Below are positions 8,871 to 17,204 of a DNA stretch of 64,000 nt, one piece after another. The translations under genes and the position numbers were made by a program. The stretch's first letter is position 1, and every line of letters starts with the position of its first letter. The DNA is from Methylocystaceae bacterium (GTDB lineage: Bacteria; Pseudomonadota; Alphaproteobacteria; Rhodospirillales; Terasakiellaceae): contig JABXIG010000011.1 of the NCBI GenBank assembly GCA_013373205.1, positions 186,001-250,000 on the forward strand, given 5' to 3'. The notes under the pieces were generated by a model. That model worked only from the letters and a program-made list of their open reading frames with translations, searched no databases and was not told the DNA's origin.

Positions 8871-9855
8871 TATCTTCGCGCGTCAGTCTGAGGAAGAGAT
8901 CTTCCAGATCGCTTTCTTCGGTGGTCAAATCCATGATGGTCAGTTTGGCGGAATGGACCAGTTCTAGAATTTTTGCGATTTCCACCTTGCTGGGGCTATA
9001 TTGGAAGGATAGGCGATTGCCCGGTAACAAGGTGACGTTATAGCCATAGCCACGTAGACTTTCCGGCACATCGCTTAATTCTTCGCTGACGGCGATGATG
9101 AGTTCTTTTGCATCCATTTTAGAAAGTAAAGTCTTGGTTTCATCACAGGCCACCAGTCGGCCATGGTTAATGATGGCGACCTTGTCACACAGTTCTTCGG
9201 CTTCTTCAAGATAGTGAGTTGTCAGCAAAACGGTGGTACCCATGCGGTTGAGTTCGCGCACATAATCCCATAATTGCATGCGAAGTTCGATATCGACCCC
9301 GGCGGTCGGTTCGTCGAGCACCAGAATATGCGGGGAATGAACCATGGCTTTGGCGACCAGCAAACGACGGCGCATACCGCCTGATAAAGTGCGGGCATAG
9401 GATTTGGCTTTGTCTGCCAGACCCACAGCTTCTAAAATTTCGTCTGTGCGGCGCATGTTTTGCGGTACACCATAAAGTCCAGCCTGGACTTCCAGCAATT
9501 CGCGTGGGGTGAAGAAAGGATCAAGGTTTAGTTCCTGCGGGACAATGCCGATGGAACGCCGCGCTGCGCGCATTTCACGTTCGATATCATAGCCCCAGAT
9601 GTTGGCATCCCCGGATGTCTTGGTGACAAGCCCGGCCAGAATGTTGATGAAAGTGGATTTACCCGCCCCGTTTGGCCCTAAAAGCGCAAAGAAAGAGCCG
9701 CGCGGTATGCTTAGGCTTACGTCATTGAGCGCATGTTTTTCCGGCTGACCGAAGGCCCCCTTGTAGGTTTTTGAAAGATTTTTTACCTCAATTGCCGCAT
9801 CGGGAAGCGATTGGGGGATGCTATCTGTTTGTTTTTGCGCTATAGAAGCTGTCAC
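8854..9855 (-). CDS. ABC transporter ATP-binding protein (ABC-2 export type)
   Basis: The 333-residue ATPase has Walker A LLGPNGAGKSTF, Q-loop IVPQELNLDP, signature LSGGMRRR, Walker B ILVLDEPTAGVD and switch His TTHYLEEAEE. The order and the C-terminal regulatory part match the CcmA/NodI/YadG group that pairs with ABC-2 permeases. No permease gene is nearby, which is unusual. A GTG at 9855 is preceded by GGAG with 8-base spacing and is my preferred start; a TTG at 9888 has no binding site. The gene runs into the hydrolase gene by overlap. Confidence 0.88.
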   Translation of the reverse strand: MTASIAQKQTDSIPQSLPDAAIEVKNLSKTYKGAFGQPEKHALNDVSLSIPRGSFFALLGPNGAGKSTFINILAGLVTKTSGDANIWGYDIEREMRAARRSIGIVPQELNLDPFFTPRELLEVQAGLYGVPQNMRRTDEILEAVGLADKAKSYARTLSGGMRRRLLVAKAMVHSPHILVLDEPTAGVDIELRMQLWDYVRELNRMGTTVLLTTHYLEEAEELCDKVAIINHGRLVACDETKTLLSKMDAKELIIAVSEELSDVPESLRGYGYNVTLLPGNRLSFQYSPSKVEIAKILELVHSAKLTIMDLTTEESDLEDLFLRLTREDNAQRS

Positions 9856-9935
9856 GAAATTTGCTCCGGTTGTATCTTTGTTCTGCAATCGGTATCATTC
9901 AGTTTAGTTTTTTACAATGTTTTTAGGGGGCAATT

Positions 9936-10118
9936 ATGAAGCCTGAGGAAATCATAGAGGTTGAAACTGCATCCGTTGCATGTGATGGGGGAGGCGGCGC
10001 AGCCGGCCACCCGCGGGTATTTCTAAGCCTGAAGCAGGAAGATGGCTACGAAGTTGTCTGTCCTTATTGCTCCAAGACCTATCGTTTGAAAGAAGGCGTT
10101 TCTTTAAGCGGTCACTAA
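9936..10118 (+). CDS. Zinc-finger protein, NDUFS6-like
   Basis: The 60-residue protein carries a zinc-finger pattern with one Cys (VACDGG), His in GHPRVFL and CPYC near the C terminus, as in the CHCC finger of mitochondrial complex I subunit NDUFS6 and its alphaproteobacterial homologues. It probably assists complex I. AGGGGGC precedes the ATG by 4-5 bases. A terminator follows. Confidence 0.85.
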   Translation: MKPEEIIEVETASVACDGGGGAAGHPRVFLSLKQEDGYEVVCPYCSKTYRLKEGVSLSGH

Positions 10119-10152
10119 GAAACGCCCCTTTTTCACAAGCGATTTAGTTTGC

Positions 10153-10197
10153 GAAGGCACAAGCGTCAAGTCATGACGGTTTGTGCCTTCTTTTTTT
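10153..10197 (+). terminator. Rho-independent terminator
   Basis: A perfect 10-bp stem (10153-10162 with 10181-10190) is followed by seven T. It ends the short zinc-finger transcript before polA. Confidence 0.9.
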
Positions 10198-10251
10198 ATG
10201 GCGAAAACTTTCTTTCTTGTGCTTGGTTAAAGCTTCGCTATAGTCAGCTTT

Positions 10252-13089
10252 ATGACTGATACATCGAACACACCGACCAAGCCCGAACACGTTTATCTGA
10301 TTGACGGTTCCAGCTTTATTTTCCGCGCTTATTTCGCCAATATGCGCAATCCGATGACCCGTAAAGACGGCACCCCTGTAGGTGCGCTTTATGGATTCTG
10401 TTCCATGCTGATGAAGCTTTTAAGCGACACGGATGCCGATCATGTGGCGGTTGTGTTTGATACGGCGAGAAAAACATTCAGAAACGACATCTATCCGGAA
10501 TACAAAGCCCATCGTCCGCCACCCCCTGACGATTTGATCCCACAGTTTGATCTGGTCCGTGATGCGGTTGAAGCCTTTAATGTTGCACGCGTTGAAATGG
10601 CAGGTTACGAGGCGGATGATTTGATCGCGACCTATGCCAAACAAGCGTCCAAAATGGGGGCGCAAGTTACCATTGTATCGATCGATAAAGATTTGATGCA
10701 GTTGGTCGATGACAATATTTCCATGCTTGATACCATGAAAAATAAAGTCATCACCCATGATGAAGTGGTTGAAAAATTTGGCGTCGGCCCGGACAAGGTT
10801 ATCGATGTACAGGCCTTAAGTGGGGATAAGTCCGATAACGTCCCCGGTGTGGAAGGCATTGGTCCCAAGACAGCCGCGCAATTGATCAATGAATATGGCG
10901 ATCTGGAAACTTTGCTGGAACGTGCAAGCGAGATTAAACAGAATAAACGCCGTGAACGCTTGATCGAACAAGCCGAACAGGCTCGCATTTCCAAAGAATT
11001 GGTGACGTTGTGTCAGGATGTTCCGGTCGAAGTGCCATTGAAAAACTTTGCCAATCAGCAGTTTGATGCGGAAAAACTGATCGCCTTCTTTGAAGAACAA
11101 TCGTTCAAATCTTTGATCCCGCGCATTGCTGCTAAATTCGGTGTTGAAGTTGCGGGCGAGGAACAGCATGACGCACGCGAAGCAGGCGATGTTGCGATTC
11201 CATCACTTACACAGTTGTGCCCCAAGGATAAAAAATACGAACTGGTGCAAACAGAAAGTGACCTTCAGCGCTGGGTCGATAACGCCATGGTGGCAGGACT
11301 GGTTGCGGTCGATACCGAAACCGATAGCTTGAATGCTATGCAGGCCAATCTGGTCGGCGTGTCTTTGTCTTATGAAGTTGGCTCTGCCTGTTATATCCCG
11401 TTGCGTCATGTATCTGGCAAGCCGGATCAAACCTCATTGTTTGGAGATGAGGACACGGACGCAGCAAGTGCGCCGGAACAAATCGATTTCGACAAAGCCA
11501 TTGCGATTTTAAAACCCTTGCTGGAAGCACCTAGTGTGTTGAAAGTCGGCCAAAATCTTAAGTATGACATGCTGGTTCTGTCTAATCCGGATAATGGCGG
11601 CATTAACATCGCGCCAATTGATGACACCATGGTGTTGTCTTATGTGAATGACGGGGCGATGCATAAACATAATATGGATGCACTGGCGGCCCTGCATTTC
11701 GATATCACGACGATCCCGTTTAAAGAGGTGTGTGGCACAGGTAAAAAGCAAATCACTTTCGATCAGGTTGAACTGGACAAGGCCTGTAACTATGCCGCCG
11801 AAGATGCCGATATTACTCTTCGCCTTCATAAGCTGTTAAAGCCCAAACTGGCTGCTGAAAAGAATGTCACCCTTTATGAAACACTGGAACGTCCGCTTAT
11901 TCCCATCCTGACCTTGATGGAAAAGAACGGGATTAAAGTGGATGTGCAGGAATTGCGCACGACGAGCGAGGAATTCGCAACCCGTCTGGCGGATCTGGAA
12001 GGGGAGATTCATAAGCTAGCAGGTAAAGAATTTAACATTGGTTCCCCCAAGCAGTTGGGCGAAGTGTTGTTTGATGATCTGGGTTTGCCGGGTGGGAAAA
12101 AGGGTAAGACCGGGGCCTATCAGACAAGTGTCAGCATTCTTGAAAAGTTAGCTGCTGATGGTCACGAAATCCCGACCAAGATGATTGAATGGCGCCAGCT
12201 TTCAAAGCTGAAAAGCACCTATGCCGATGCGCTGGTTTCGCAAGTAAATCCGAAAACCGGACGGGTGCATACATCGTTCCAGCAGGCCGTGACATCGACC
12301 GGGCGCCTAAGTTCATCTGATCCGAACCTGCAAAATATCCCAATTCGAAGTGAAGAAGGCCGTCGGATCCGTCATGCCTTTATCGCGGATGAAGGTAAGA
12401 TTTTGATGGCGGCGGATTATTCACAGATCGAATTGCGTTTGCTGGCCCATGTGGCAGAAATTGAAGCCCTGAAACAAGCATTTCAGGATGAGGTGGATAT
12501 CCATGCCTTGACCGCATCGCAAGTCTTTGGCGTCCCTGTGGAAGGGATGGACCCGATGGTGCGCAGAAATGCCAAGGCGATTAACTTCGGCATCATCTAT
12601 GGGCAGTCCCAATATGGTCTGGCCAAGCAGTTGGGCATTAGCAACGATGACGCCAAAGACTATATCAAAGCCTATTTTGAACAGTATCCGGGCATCCGTA
12701 AATTCATGGATGACGCCAAGGAAGAAGCCAAGGAATTTGGCTATGTGAAAACCCTGTTCGGGCGTAAATGTTTTATCCCCGGTATCAATGATAAAAACGG
12801 CGCGCTTAGGGCGATGGGCGAACGCGCGGCCATTAACGCACCGATCCAGGGTGGGGCAGCAGATATTATCAAACGCGCAATGATCCGCCTGCCGGATGCT
12901 TTACAAAGGGCGGGTTTATCTGCCAAATTGTTGTTGCAGGTCCATGATGAATTGGTGCTGGAGGTGAGCCCCGAGGAAACAGATCAGACAAAACAAGTCT
13001 TGAAAGAGGTCATGGAAAGCGCTACGGCGTTGAGTGTGCCGCTTGTTGTAGACATTGGTACGGGCCAAAATTGGCAGGAAGCCCATTAA
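10252..13089 (+). CDS. polA: DNA polymerase I
   Basis: The 945-residue enzyme fills repair gaps and removes Okazaki primers. Residues 1-290 form the 5'-3' exonuclease (YLIDGSSFIFRAYFA, DALSGDKSDNVPGV-type H3TH region). Residues about 330-530 form the 3'-5' exonuclease with VAVDTETDSL, whose D and E are retained, so proofreading should be active. Residues about 560-945 form the polymerase: motif A DYSQIELRLLAHV, motif B RRNAKAINFGIIYG, motif C QVHDELVLEV. The start is the only well-placed ATG; a Shine-Dalgarno sequence is not obvious. Confidence 0.98.
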   Translation: MTDTSNTPTKPEHVYLIDGSSFIFRAYFANMRNPMTRKDGTPVGALYGFCSMLMKLLSDTDADHVAVVFDTARKTFRNDIYPEYKAHRPPPPDDLIPQFDLVRDAVEAFNVARVEMAGYEADDLIATYAKQASKMGAQVTIVSIDKDLMQLVDDNISMLDTMKNKVITHDEVVEKFGVGPDKVIDVQALSGDKSDNVPGVEGIGPKTAAQLINEYGDLETLLERASEIKQNKRRERLIEQAEQARISKELVTLCQDVPVEVPLKNFANQQFDAEKLIAFFEEQSFKSLIPRIAAKFGVEVAGEEQHDAREAGDVAIPSLTQLCPKDKKYELVQTESDLQRWVDNAMVAGLVAVDTETDSLNAMQANLVGVSLSYEVGSACYIPLRHVSGKPDQTSLFGDEDTDAASAPEQIDFDKAIAILKPLLEAPSVLKVGQNLKYDMLVLSNPDNGGINIAPIDDTMVLSYVNDGAMHKHNMDALAALHFDITTIPFKEVCGTGKKQITFDQVELDKACNYAAEDADITLRLHKLLKPKLAAEKNVTLYETLERPLIPILTLMEKNGIKVDVQELRTTSEEFATRLADLEGEIHKLAGKEFNIGSPKQLGEVLFDDLGLPGGKKGKTGAYQTSVSILEKLAADGHEIPTKMIEWRQLSKLKSTYADALVSQVNPKTGRVHTSFQQAVTSTGRLSSSDPNLQNIPIRSEEGRRIRHAFIADEGKILMAADYSQIELRLLAHVAEIEALKQAFQDEVDIHALTASQVFGVPVEGMDPMVRRNAKAINFGIIYGQSQYGLAKQLGISNDDAKDYIKAYFEQYPGIRKFMDDAKEEAKEFGYVKTLFGRKCFIPGINDKNGALRAMGERAAINAPIQGGAADIIKRAMIRLPDALQRAGLSAKLLLQVHDELVLEVSPEETDQTKQVLKEVMESATALSVPLVVDIGTGQNWQEAH

Positions 13090-13106
13090 GAAAGGCGTAA
13101 GGAAAA

Positions 13107-13409
13107 ATGGCACAGGAAATTCGCAAAATTGAATTTACTATGGCGGAAACGCATGAAGCCCTGAAGGTGTTTTTTATGAAGACAGGGCAGGAGCTGCTTT
13201 CTGGTGCTTTGACAAAACTGACCAGTGATCCGGGAGTGCCCGGGCGTTTGATCGCTTTGTTCGATCAGAAAACCATGGCTTTGCGCGATAAGGATATGCT
13301 GGCGGCTTTGCTGGTTTTCTGTCAGGACAAGTCAATACCGATCCCCAAAGACGGGAAAAAAATGGTCAAAGGTGAAGGCGATAAGGTCGTTATCTTATTG
13401 AAGTGCTGA
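13107..13409 (+). CDS. Orphan protein, paralogue of the next gene
   Basis: I do not recognise this 100-residue protein. It begins AQEIRKIEFTMAETHEALKVF and ends with an IPIPKDGKKMVK motif before a hydrophobic beta strand (VVILLKC). The same two motifs occur in the same order in the neighbour at 13566 (EIRRIEYTEIELRNAL; GIPLPRKGRKSLA), so the two are tandem paralogues. No membrane segment or signal peptide is visible. AAGGAA precedes the ATG, 17 bases after polA, suggesting cotranscription. Confidence 0.7.
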   Translation: MAQEIRKIEFTMAETHEALKVFFMKTGQELLSGALTKLTSDPGVPGRLIALFDQKTMALRDKDMLAALLVFCQDKSIPIPKDGKKMVKGEGDKVVILLKC

Positions 13410-13565
13410 TAGCGACACTTTAAAGGTGCTTTTTAAACTTCTGGTCACTTTTGAATTTTTCAACTTGTAGTTTTTTCACTTTTTTCATAGGGTCCCCTCC
13501 AAATGGGGGATGCTGACATGTGTTTGTCGTGCGCAATATGGTCACGCTTGAAATTGAGGTGAATC

Positions 13566-13982
13566 ATGCCAAACGAAATAAGAAGAATAGAATATACAGA
13601 GATTGAGCTGCGCAATGCTTTGTCTTTGTATCAATCAAAAACAGAAGGTGGGGAAGCCACAGACGGCCGGGTTTCCAGCATTAAAGTTATGGGTGGGGAC
13701 GAATTTAATATTGTTGCTAAGGTTTCATCCCCTAAAAACAATGACGTGTCGCGCAAGGTTTTCGATCATGCAACCACCATCGCGGTGATGGTGTTGTTTT
13801 CAAAGCAAGCGGGCATTCCTCTGCCGAGGAAGGGGCGTAAATCACTAGCGCCAACCAAGTTTGGCGGGGTCTCTATGACGGTCAGATATGATCATAAAGT
13901 CATCGGTTCCGATATGCCTAAGGTTGATTTAGGCAAGGTCAATCGTCCTTCGACAACTCCTCTTGCGGCAGGCCACGCTTAA
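13566..13982 (+). CDS. Orphan protein, paralogue of the preceding gene
   Basis: The 138-residue protein is of unknown function. It shares the EIR(K/R)IE(F/Y)T start and the IP(I/L)P..G(K/R)K motif with the gene at 13107, but has a longer middle and a 35-residue polar tail. It is soluble by composition. GAGGTG lies 6-7 bases before the ATG. Its 3' end overlaps the converging DUF423 gene by 44 bases. The 156-base gap before it is T-rich and holds no clear terminator. Confidence 0.7.
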   Translation: MPNEIRRIEYTEIELRNALSLYQSKTEGGEATDGRVSSIKVMGGDEFNIVAKVSSPKNNDVSRKVFDHATTIAVMVLFSKQAGIPLPRKGRKSLAPTKFGGVSMTVRYDHKVIGSDMPKVDLGKVNRPSTTPLAAGHA

Positions 13983-14325
13983 GGCCATAGACGAGCATCG
14001 TAATCCAGCCAAGGATCAGGCAGCTTCCCCCCATGGGGGCCGAATTGGTGAAGAGGCGGCTTCCCCAAAAGCCAAGGCTATAAAGACTTCCACAAAAAAG
14101 CAGAATGCCAAGGGTGAAAAACACTGTCGCAAGGCTGAGGATTTTTGATTTTTCGCGGCCGATACAGGCAAGGCTTAGTATAGCAAGGCCGTGAAAGAGC
14201 TGATATTGCACAGCCTGATCTACAAGGTCTTTCGCATAATCTGACAGGCCCGCATGGGCAGAAACAGCGCCTAAGGCAACCGCACTCGCACCAAATAATC
14301 CGGATATGATGAAATTCAGTTTCAT
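13939..14325 (-). CDS. DUF423 membrane protein
   Basis: The 128-residue protein has four membrane segments (FIISGLFGASAVALGAVSAH, LFHGLAILSLACIG, ILSLATVFFTLGILLFCGSL, CLILGWITMLVYGL) and the family hallmarks GA.SAHA near the N terminus and QLFHGLA. DUF423 proteins (YgdD-like) are conserved inner-membrane proteins without assigned function. The ATG at 14325 overlaps the TGA of the upstream DUF1178 gene by four bases, so translation is coupled. A longer in-frame extension to 14457 is rejected because it would lie inside that gene. Confidence 0.85.
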   Translation of the reverse strand: MKLNFIISGLFGASAVALGAVSAHAGLSDYAKDLVDQAVQYQLFHGLAILSLACIGREKSKILSLATVFFTLGILLFCGSLYSLGFWGSRLFTNSAPMGGSCLILGWITMLVYGLKRGLPQEELSKDD

Positions 14326-14567
14326 GCGTTTTGCATCGCAGGGCAGCCCATATTGGAGCACATTGGAGCAGAGGCACAAGCCGGGGCAGGGGCTTGGACG
14401 GGTGCGGCTTTGACATTTGGGGCCATGATGGTTTTTACCACATCGTGCGATCCACATTCCGGGCAGGTGAGTTCATGGGCGGCGTTTAATTCATCAAATT
14501 TGGATGAATTGGCAAACCAATCTTCAAAAACATGACCTTCAGAACAACGCAGGCGATATTTAATCAT
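14322..14567 (-). CDS. DUF1178 family protein, short form
   Basis: The 81-residue protein starts MIKYRLRCSEGHVFEDWFAN and carries CPECGSHDVVKTIMAPNVK, the signature of DUF1178 proteins with a predicted zinc site made of two Cys pairs (C8 with CPEC). The usual family length is about 140-160 residues; this copy lacks most of the C-terminal part and ends with a Cys/Ala/Pro-rich tail (CASAPMCSNMGCPA) that may add metal ligands. It is coupled to the DUF423 gene. Confidence 0.8.
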   Translation of the reverse strand: MIKYRLRCSEGHVFEDWFANSSKFDELNAAHELTCPECGSHDVVKTIMAPNVKAAPVQAPAPACASAPMCSNMGCPAMQNA

Positions 14568-14579
14568 ACTTGCAATCCC

Positions 14580-14783
14580 TTAATAATGTGGTGGCACATA
14601 TGGCGCATCATCAATGTCAGACTGTGTAAATGTTTTTAATCGTTGCTTCAAGGCAATGATTTCTTTTTGTTGACTTTCAATGACTTGCCATTGTTCATAG
14701 AGAGTGCTGTTTAGGTCATCAATCACGGACTCCTGATGGGTCAGGCGGATTTCCAGTTCGGTGATCCTGTCTTCGATGCTCAT
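14580..14783 (-). CDS. slyX: SlyX family protein
   Basis: The 67-residue protein is nearly all coiled coil with heptads (ITELEIRLTHQESVIDDLN) and the PPHY C terminus typical of SlyX. Its biochemical role is not known. It lies 12 bases upstream of the DUF1178 gene on the same strand and probably leads that operon. Confidence 0.85.
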   Translation of the reverse strand: MSIEDRITELEIRLTHQESVIDDLNSTLYEQWQVIESQQKEIIALKQRLKTFTQSDIDDAPYVPPHY

Positions 14784-14878
14784 GGCTGCTCACGAAAATG
14801 TTATCAAATGTTGGGCGCGCGCATTTCTTTACCATATTAGACTACAAAGAAGGTAAAGTTTTTCAAGCGGAGTAAATT

Positions 14879-15823
14879 ATGTTGATCAAAAACCGAATTG
14901 CCAGTGATCCCAAGTCTTTTGAGATTACGCCCAAATCCATCTATCTAAACCGCCGCAGTTTTTTAAAAGGCGGTGCGGCTTTAGCAGGGGCGACCCTTTT
15001 CCCGTGGTCCTTGAATGCGGCAATGGGACAGAAGTTTGATAATTTGGTCAAAAGTCCGTTCAGTACCGATGAACCTGTGAATAAATATGACGAGGTCACA
15101 GGCTATAATAACTTTTATGAATTTGGCACAGGTAAGACCGATCCGATGGATAATTCGGGTGATTTTCAATCCCGTCCTTGGTCTGTGAAAGTTGATGGTC
15201 TGTGTGACAAGCCGGGGATGCTGGATATCGAAGACCTGTTATCAAAATTCCAGCAGGAAGAACGGATCTATCGTCTGCGCTGTGTGGAAGCCTGGTCTAT
15301 GGTGGTCCCTTGGGTCGGGGTGGAACTGGCAAGTATCCTCAAGAAATTTGAACCCAATTCGAAAGCTAAATATGTTGAATTCACCACGCTTGTGGATAAA
15401 GAACGTTTTCCCGGCCAGAAATATCCCATCATTCCATGGCCTTATACCGAAGGACTGCGCATGGATGAAGCCATGCATCCGCTGACATTGATGGCAACAG
15501 GGATTTTTGGCGAAGAGCTACCCGCTCAGAATGGGGCACCGTTACGCCTTGTTGTGCCATGGAAATATGGTTTTAAGAGCATTAAATCCATCATTCGGAT
15601 CCGTTTTACCGACCAACAGCCAACGTCAACATGGATGGAACAGGCCCCAAGCGAATACGGCTTTTATGCCAATGTAAACCCGAACGTAGATCATCCGCGT
15701 TGGTCTCAAGCCAAGGAACGCCGCATCGGGGAATTTTTCCGCAAACCTACAGCCATGTATAACGGTTATGGTGAAGAAGTCGCTGACCTTTACAAGGGAA
15801 TGGACTTAAGGAAGTTCTATTAA
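14879..15823 (+). CDS. msrP: Protein-methionine-sulfoxide reductase catalytic subunit MsrP
   Basis: The 314-residue periplasmic molybdoenzyme repairs oxidised methionines in envelope proteins. A twin-arginine signal ([16 protein letters not shown], about residues 23-40) targets it for Tat export. The sulfite-oxidase fold follows, with [10 protein letters not shown] supplying the Mo-ligating Cys and the molybdopterin contacts [24 protein letters not shown] lies 8 bases before the ATG. Its stop overlaps the start of msrQ by one base, the usual msrPQ arrangement. Confidence 0.95.
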   Translation: MLIKNRIASDPKSFEITPKSIYLNRRSFLKGGAALAGATLFPWSLNAAMGQKFDNLVKSPFSTDEPVNKYDEVTGYNNFYEFGTGKTDPMDNSGDFQSRPWSVKVDGLCDKPGMLDIEDLLSKFQQEERIYRLRCVEAWSMVVPWVGVELASILKKFEPNSKAKYVEFTTLVDKERFPGQKYPIIPWPYTEGLRMDEAMHPLTLMATGIFGEELPAQNGAPLRLVVPWKYGFKSIKSIIRIRFTDQQPTSTWMEQAPSEYGFYANVNPNVDHPRWSQAKERRIGEFFRKPTAMYNGYGEEVADLYKGMDLRKFY

Positions 15824-16455
15824 TGGCACGCAAACGCACATTCCCCTATAAGCCTATCGTCTTTTTGGCATGTCTTGCCCCATCCTTGTGGCTGGGGTTC
15901 GGGATGTTCAATGGCATGCTGGGGGCAAACCCGATTGAAACGGTCTTGCGTGATCTCGGCGATTGGGGTTTACGCTTTTTATTGCTGGGGCTTGCGATCA
16001 GTTCTGTTAGGCGTGTTTTGGGGTGGGCCTGGGTGATGCGGTATCGTCGTATGATCGGGTTGTTTGCGTTTTTTTATGCATTTCTTCATTTGGCGATTTA
16101 TGTCGGGGTGGATCATTTCTTTGATTGGGCGACAATCTGGAAAGATATTGTCAAACGTCCCTATATTACCATTGGCATGGGGGCATTACTCTGTCTGATC
16201 CCACTTGCCATTACATCGCCCAAAGTGATGGTGCGAAAAATCGGGGGCGCACGGTGGAAGAAGTTGCACAAACTTGTCTATCCCATTGCCATTGCAGGGG
16301 TCGTGCATTTCTTTTTACTTGTGAAAGCTGATATCCGGGAGCCTATGATCTATGCGGTGATTTTGGCCGTTTTACTCGGGGAAAGGTTTTATCGAAAATT
16401 GCCCCTTTCCTTTTCTTCATCCGCCACGAGGTCAGCGTCTTCTTCTGGTCGGTAG
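15823..16455 (+). CDS. msrQ: Heme-binding membrane subunit MsrQ
   Basis: The 210-residue ferric-reductase-like inner-membrane protein passes electrons from quinol to MsrP. It has five or six membrane segments and the conserved histidines in YAFLHLAIYVGVDHFF and KKLHKLVYPIAIAGVVHFF that bind heme b. The C-terminal tail is Ser-rich and soluble. Translation is coupled to msrP (TAATG). Confidence 0.93.
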   Translation: MARKRTFPYKPIVFLACLAPSLWLGFGMFNGMLGANPIETVLRDLGDWGLRFLLLGLAISSVRRVLGWAWVMRYRRMIGLFAFFYAFLHLAIYVGVDHFFDWATIWKDIVKRPYITIGMGALLCLIPLAITSPKVMVRKIGGARWKKLHKLVYPIAIAGVVHFFLLVKADIREPMIYAVILAVLLGERFYRKLPLSFSSSATRSASSSGR

Positions 16456-16467
16456 AGAATATTTATT

Positions 16468-16486
16468 GCAAATAATTATCAATTGC
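16468..16486. promoter_or_regulatory. Fur-like box
   Basis: The 19-base near-palindrome GCAAATAATTATCAATTGC resembles alphaproteobacterial Fur-family operators (AT-rich core with AATTATCA, outer GCAA/TTGC). It lies 38 bases before the ATG of the orphan gene at 16525. This is judged by eye; no binding data. Confidence 0.4.
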
Positions 16487-16524
16487 GATATTAAGGTCCT
16501 CTCACGTGATGAAAGGACTTTTCG

Positions 16525-16983
16525 ATGCAGATACAGGATCACGCCCAAAATGTTGATTTAAACGAAACACTGGCTTTGCGAATTTTAAGATCATGTCCCA
16601 AGGCCTTGCAAACAACAGGGCTGGGAAAACCCCATCGCGAAGCTGTTTGTCGTTTAAAAAAGGTTCTGGCACATTGCGCACGTAAACCTGTGGCCCTGTC
16701 GATGCAAAATTATCCGCACATGTCACTGGATGAAAAATGTTTGATCAATGCACTGGCTGCTGCACAAAATGGGCAGCGCGAGGTAGTGTTTGATCTGTTG
16801 ACCTGGTTGTTACCACGTTGGGCCGTGGATATGGTGGAAGAAGAATTCTTTCTTATCGCTCAAGTCTTTGATGCCATCAAAATCAATCTCACCTTTCAGT
16901 CAGTTAAGGCACCAGTTCGTCGGGAAAATGCGGGTTTATATGCTGTGATTGGGTCGAATCTGTGCCTAAGTTCAACAGGGTAA
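16525..16983 (+). CDS. Orphan protein, possibly iron-regulated
   Basis: I do not recognise this 152-residue protein. It looks soluble and helical, with a Cys in each of LRSCPKAL, AVCRLKKVL and AHCARKP in the first third and LLTWLLPRWAVDMVEEEFFL in the middle. GAAAGG lies 8 bases before the ATG. A Fur-like palindrome lies in the promoter, which suggests control by iron; that is inference. It stands alone between msrPQ and iorAB. Confidence 0.7.
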   Translation: MQIQDHAQNVDLNETLALRILRSCPKALQTTGLGKPHREAVCRLKKVLAHCARKPVALSMQNYPHMSLDEKCLINALAAAQNGQREVVFDLLTWLLPRWAVDMVEEEFFLIAQVFDAIKINLTFQSVKAPVRRENAGLYAVIGSNLCLSSTG

Positions 16984-17052
16984 AACAGAATTTGAGCATC
17001 ATTTCCTTTTTTTTGAAAATCAGATCTTTAAATTAGCAAAATAAAATCATTC

Positions 17053-17097
17053 TAATTTATGTAACAGTTTTATGATCTTTCACGTAATTTATGTAAC
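17053..17097. promoter_or_regulatory. 13-base direct repeats before iorA
   Basis: TAATTTATGTAAC occurs exactly twice, at 17053-17065 and 17085-17097. The 32-base offset is close to three helical turns, so a regulator could bind both on one face. A partial third copy (GTAATTT) starts near 17176. The whole gap 16984-17204 is strongly AT-rich and holds no gene. Confidence 0.45.
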
Positions 17098-17204
17098 GCA
17101 TTGAATTTATAATTCATGAATTATTAATTTATAAAATAATATTACAATAATCGTAGTTTTTCAGACCTTTTTGACGTAATTTCGCCCCACATCAGGTGAA
17201 ATGA

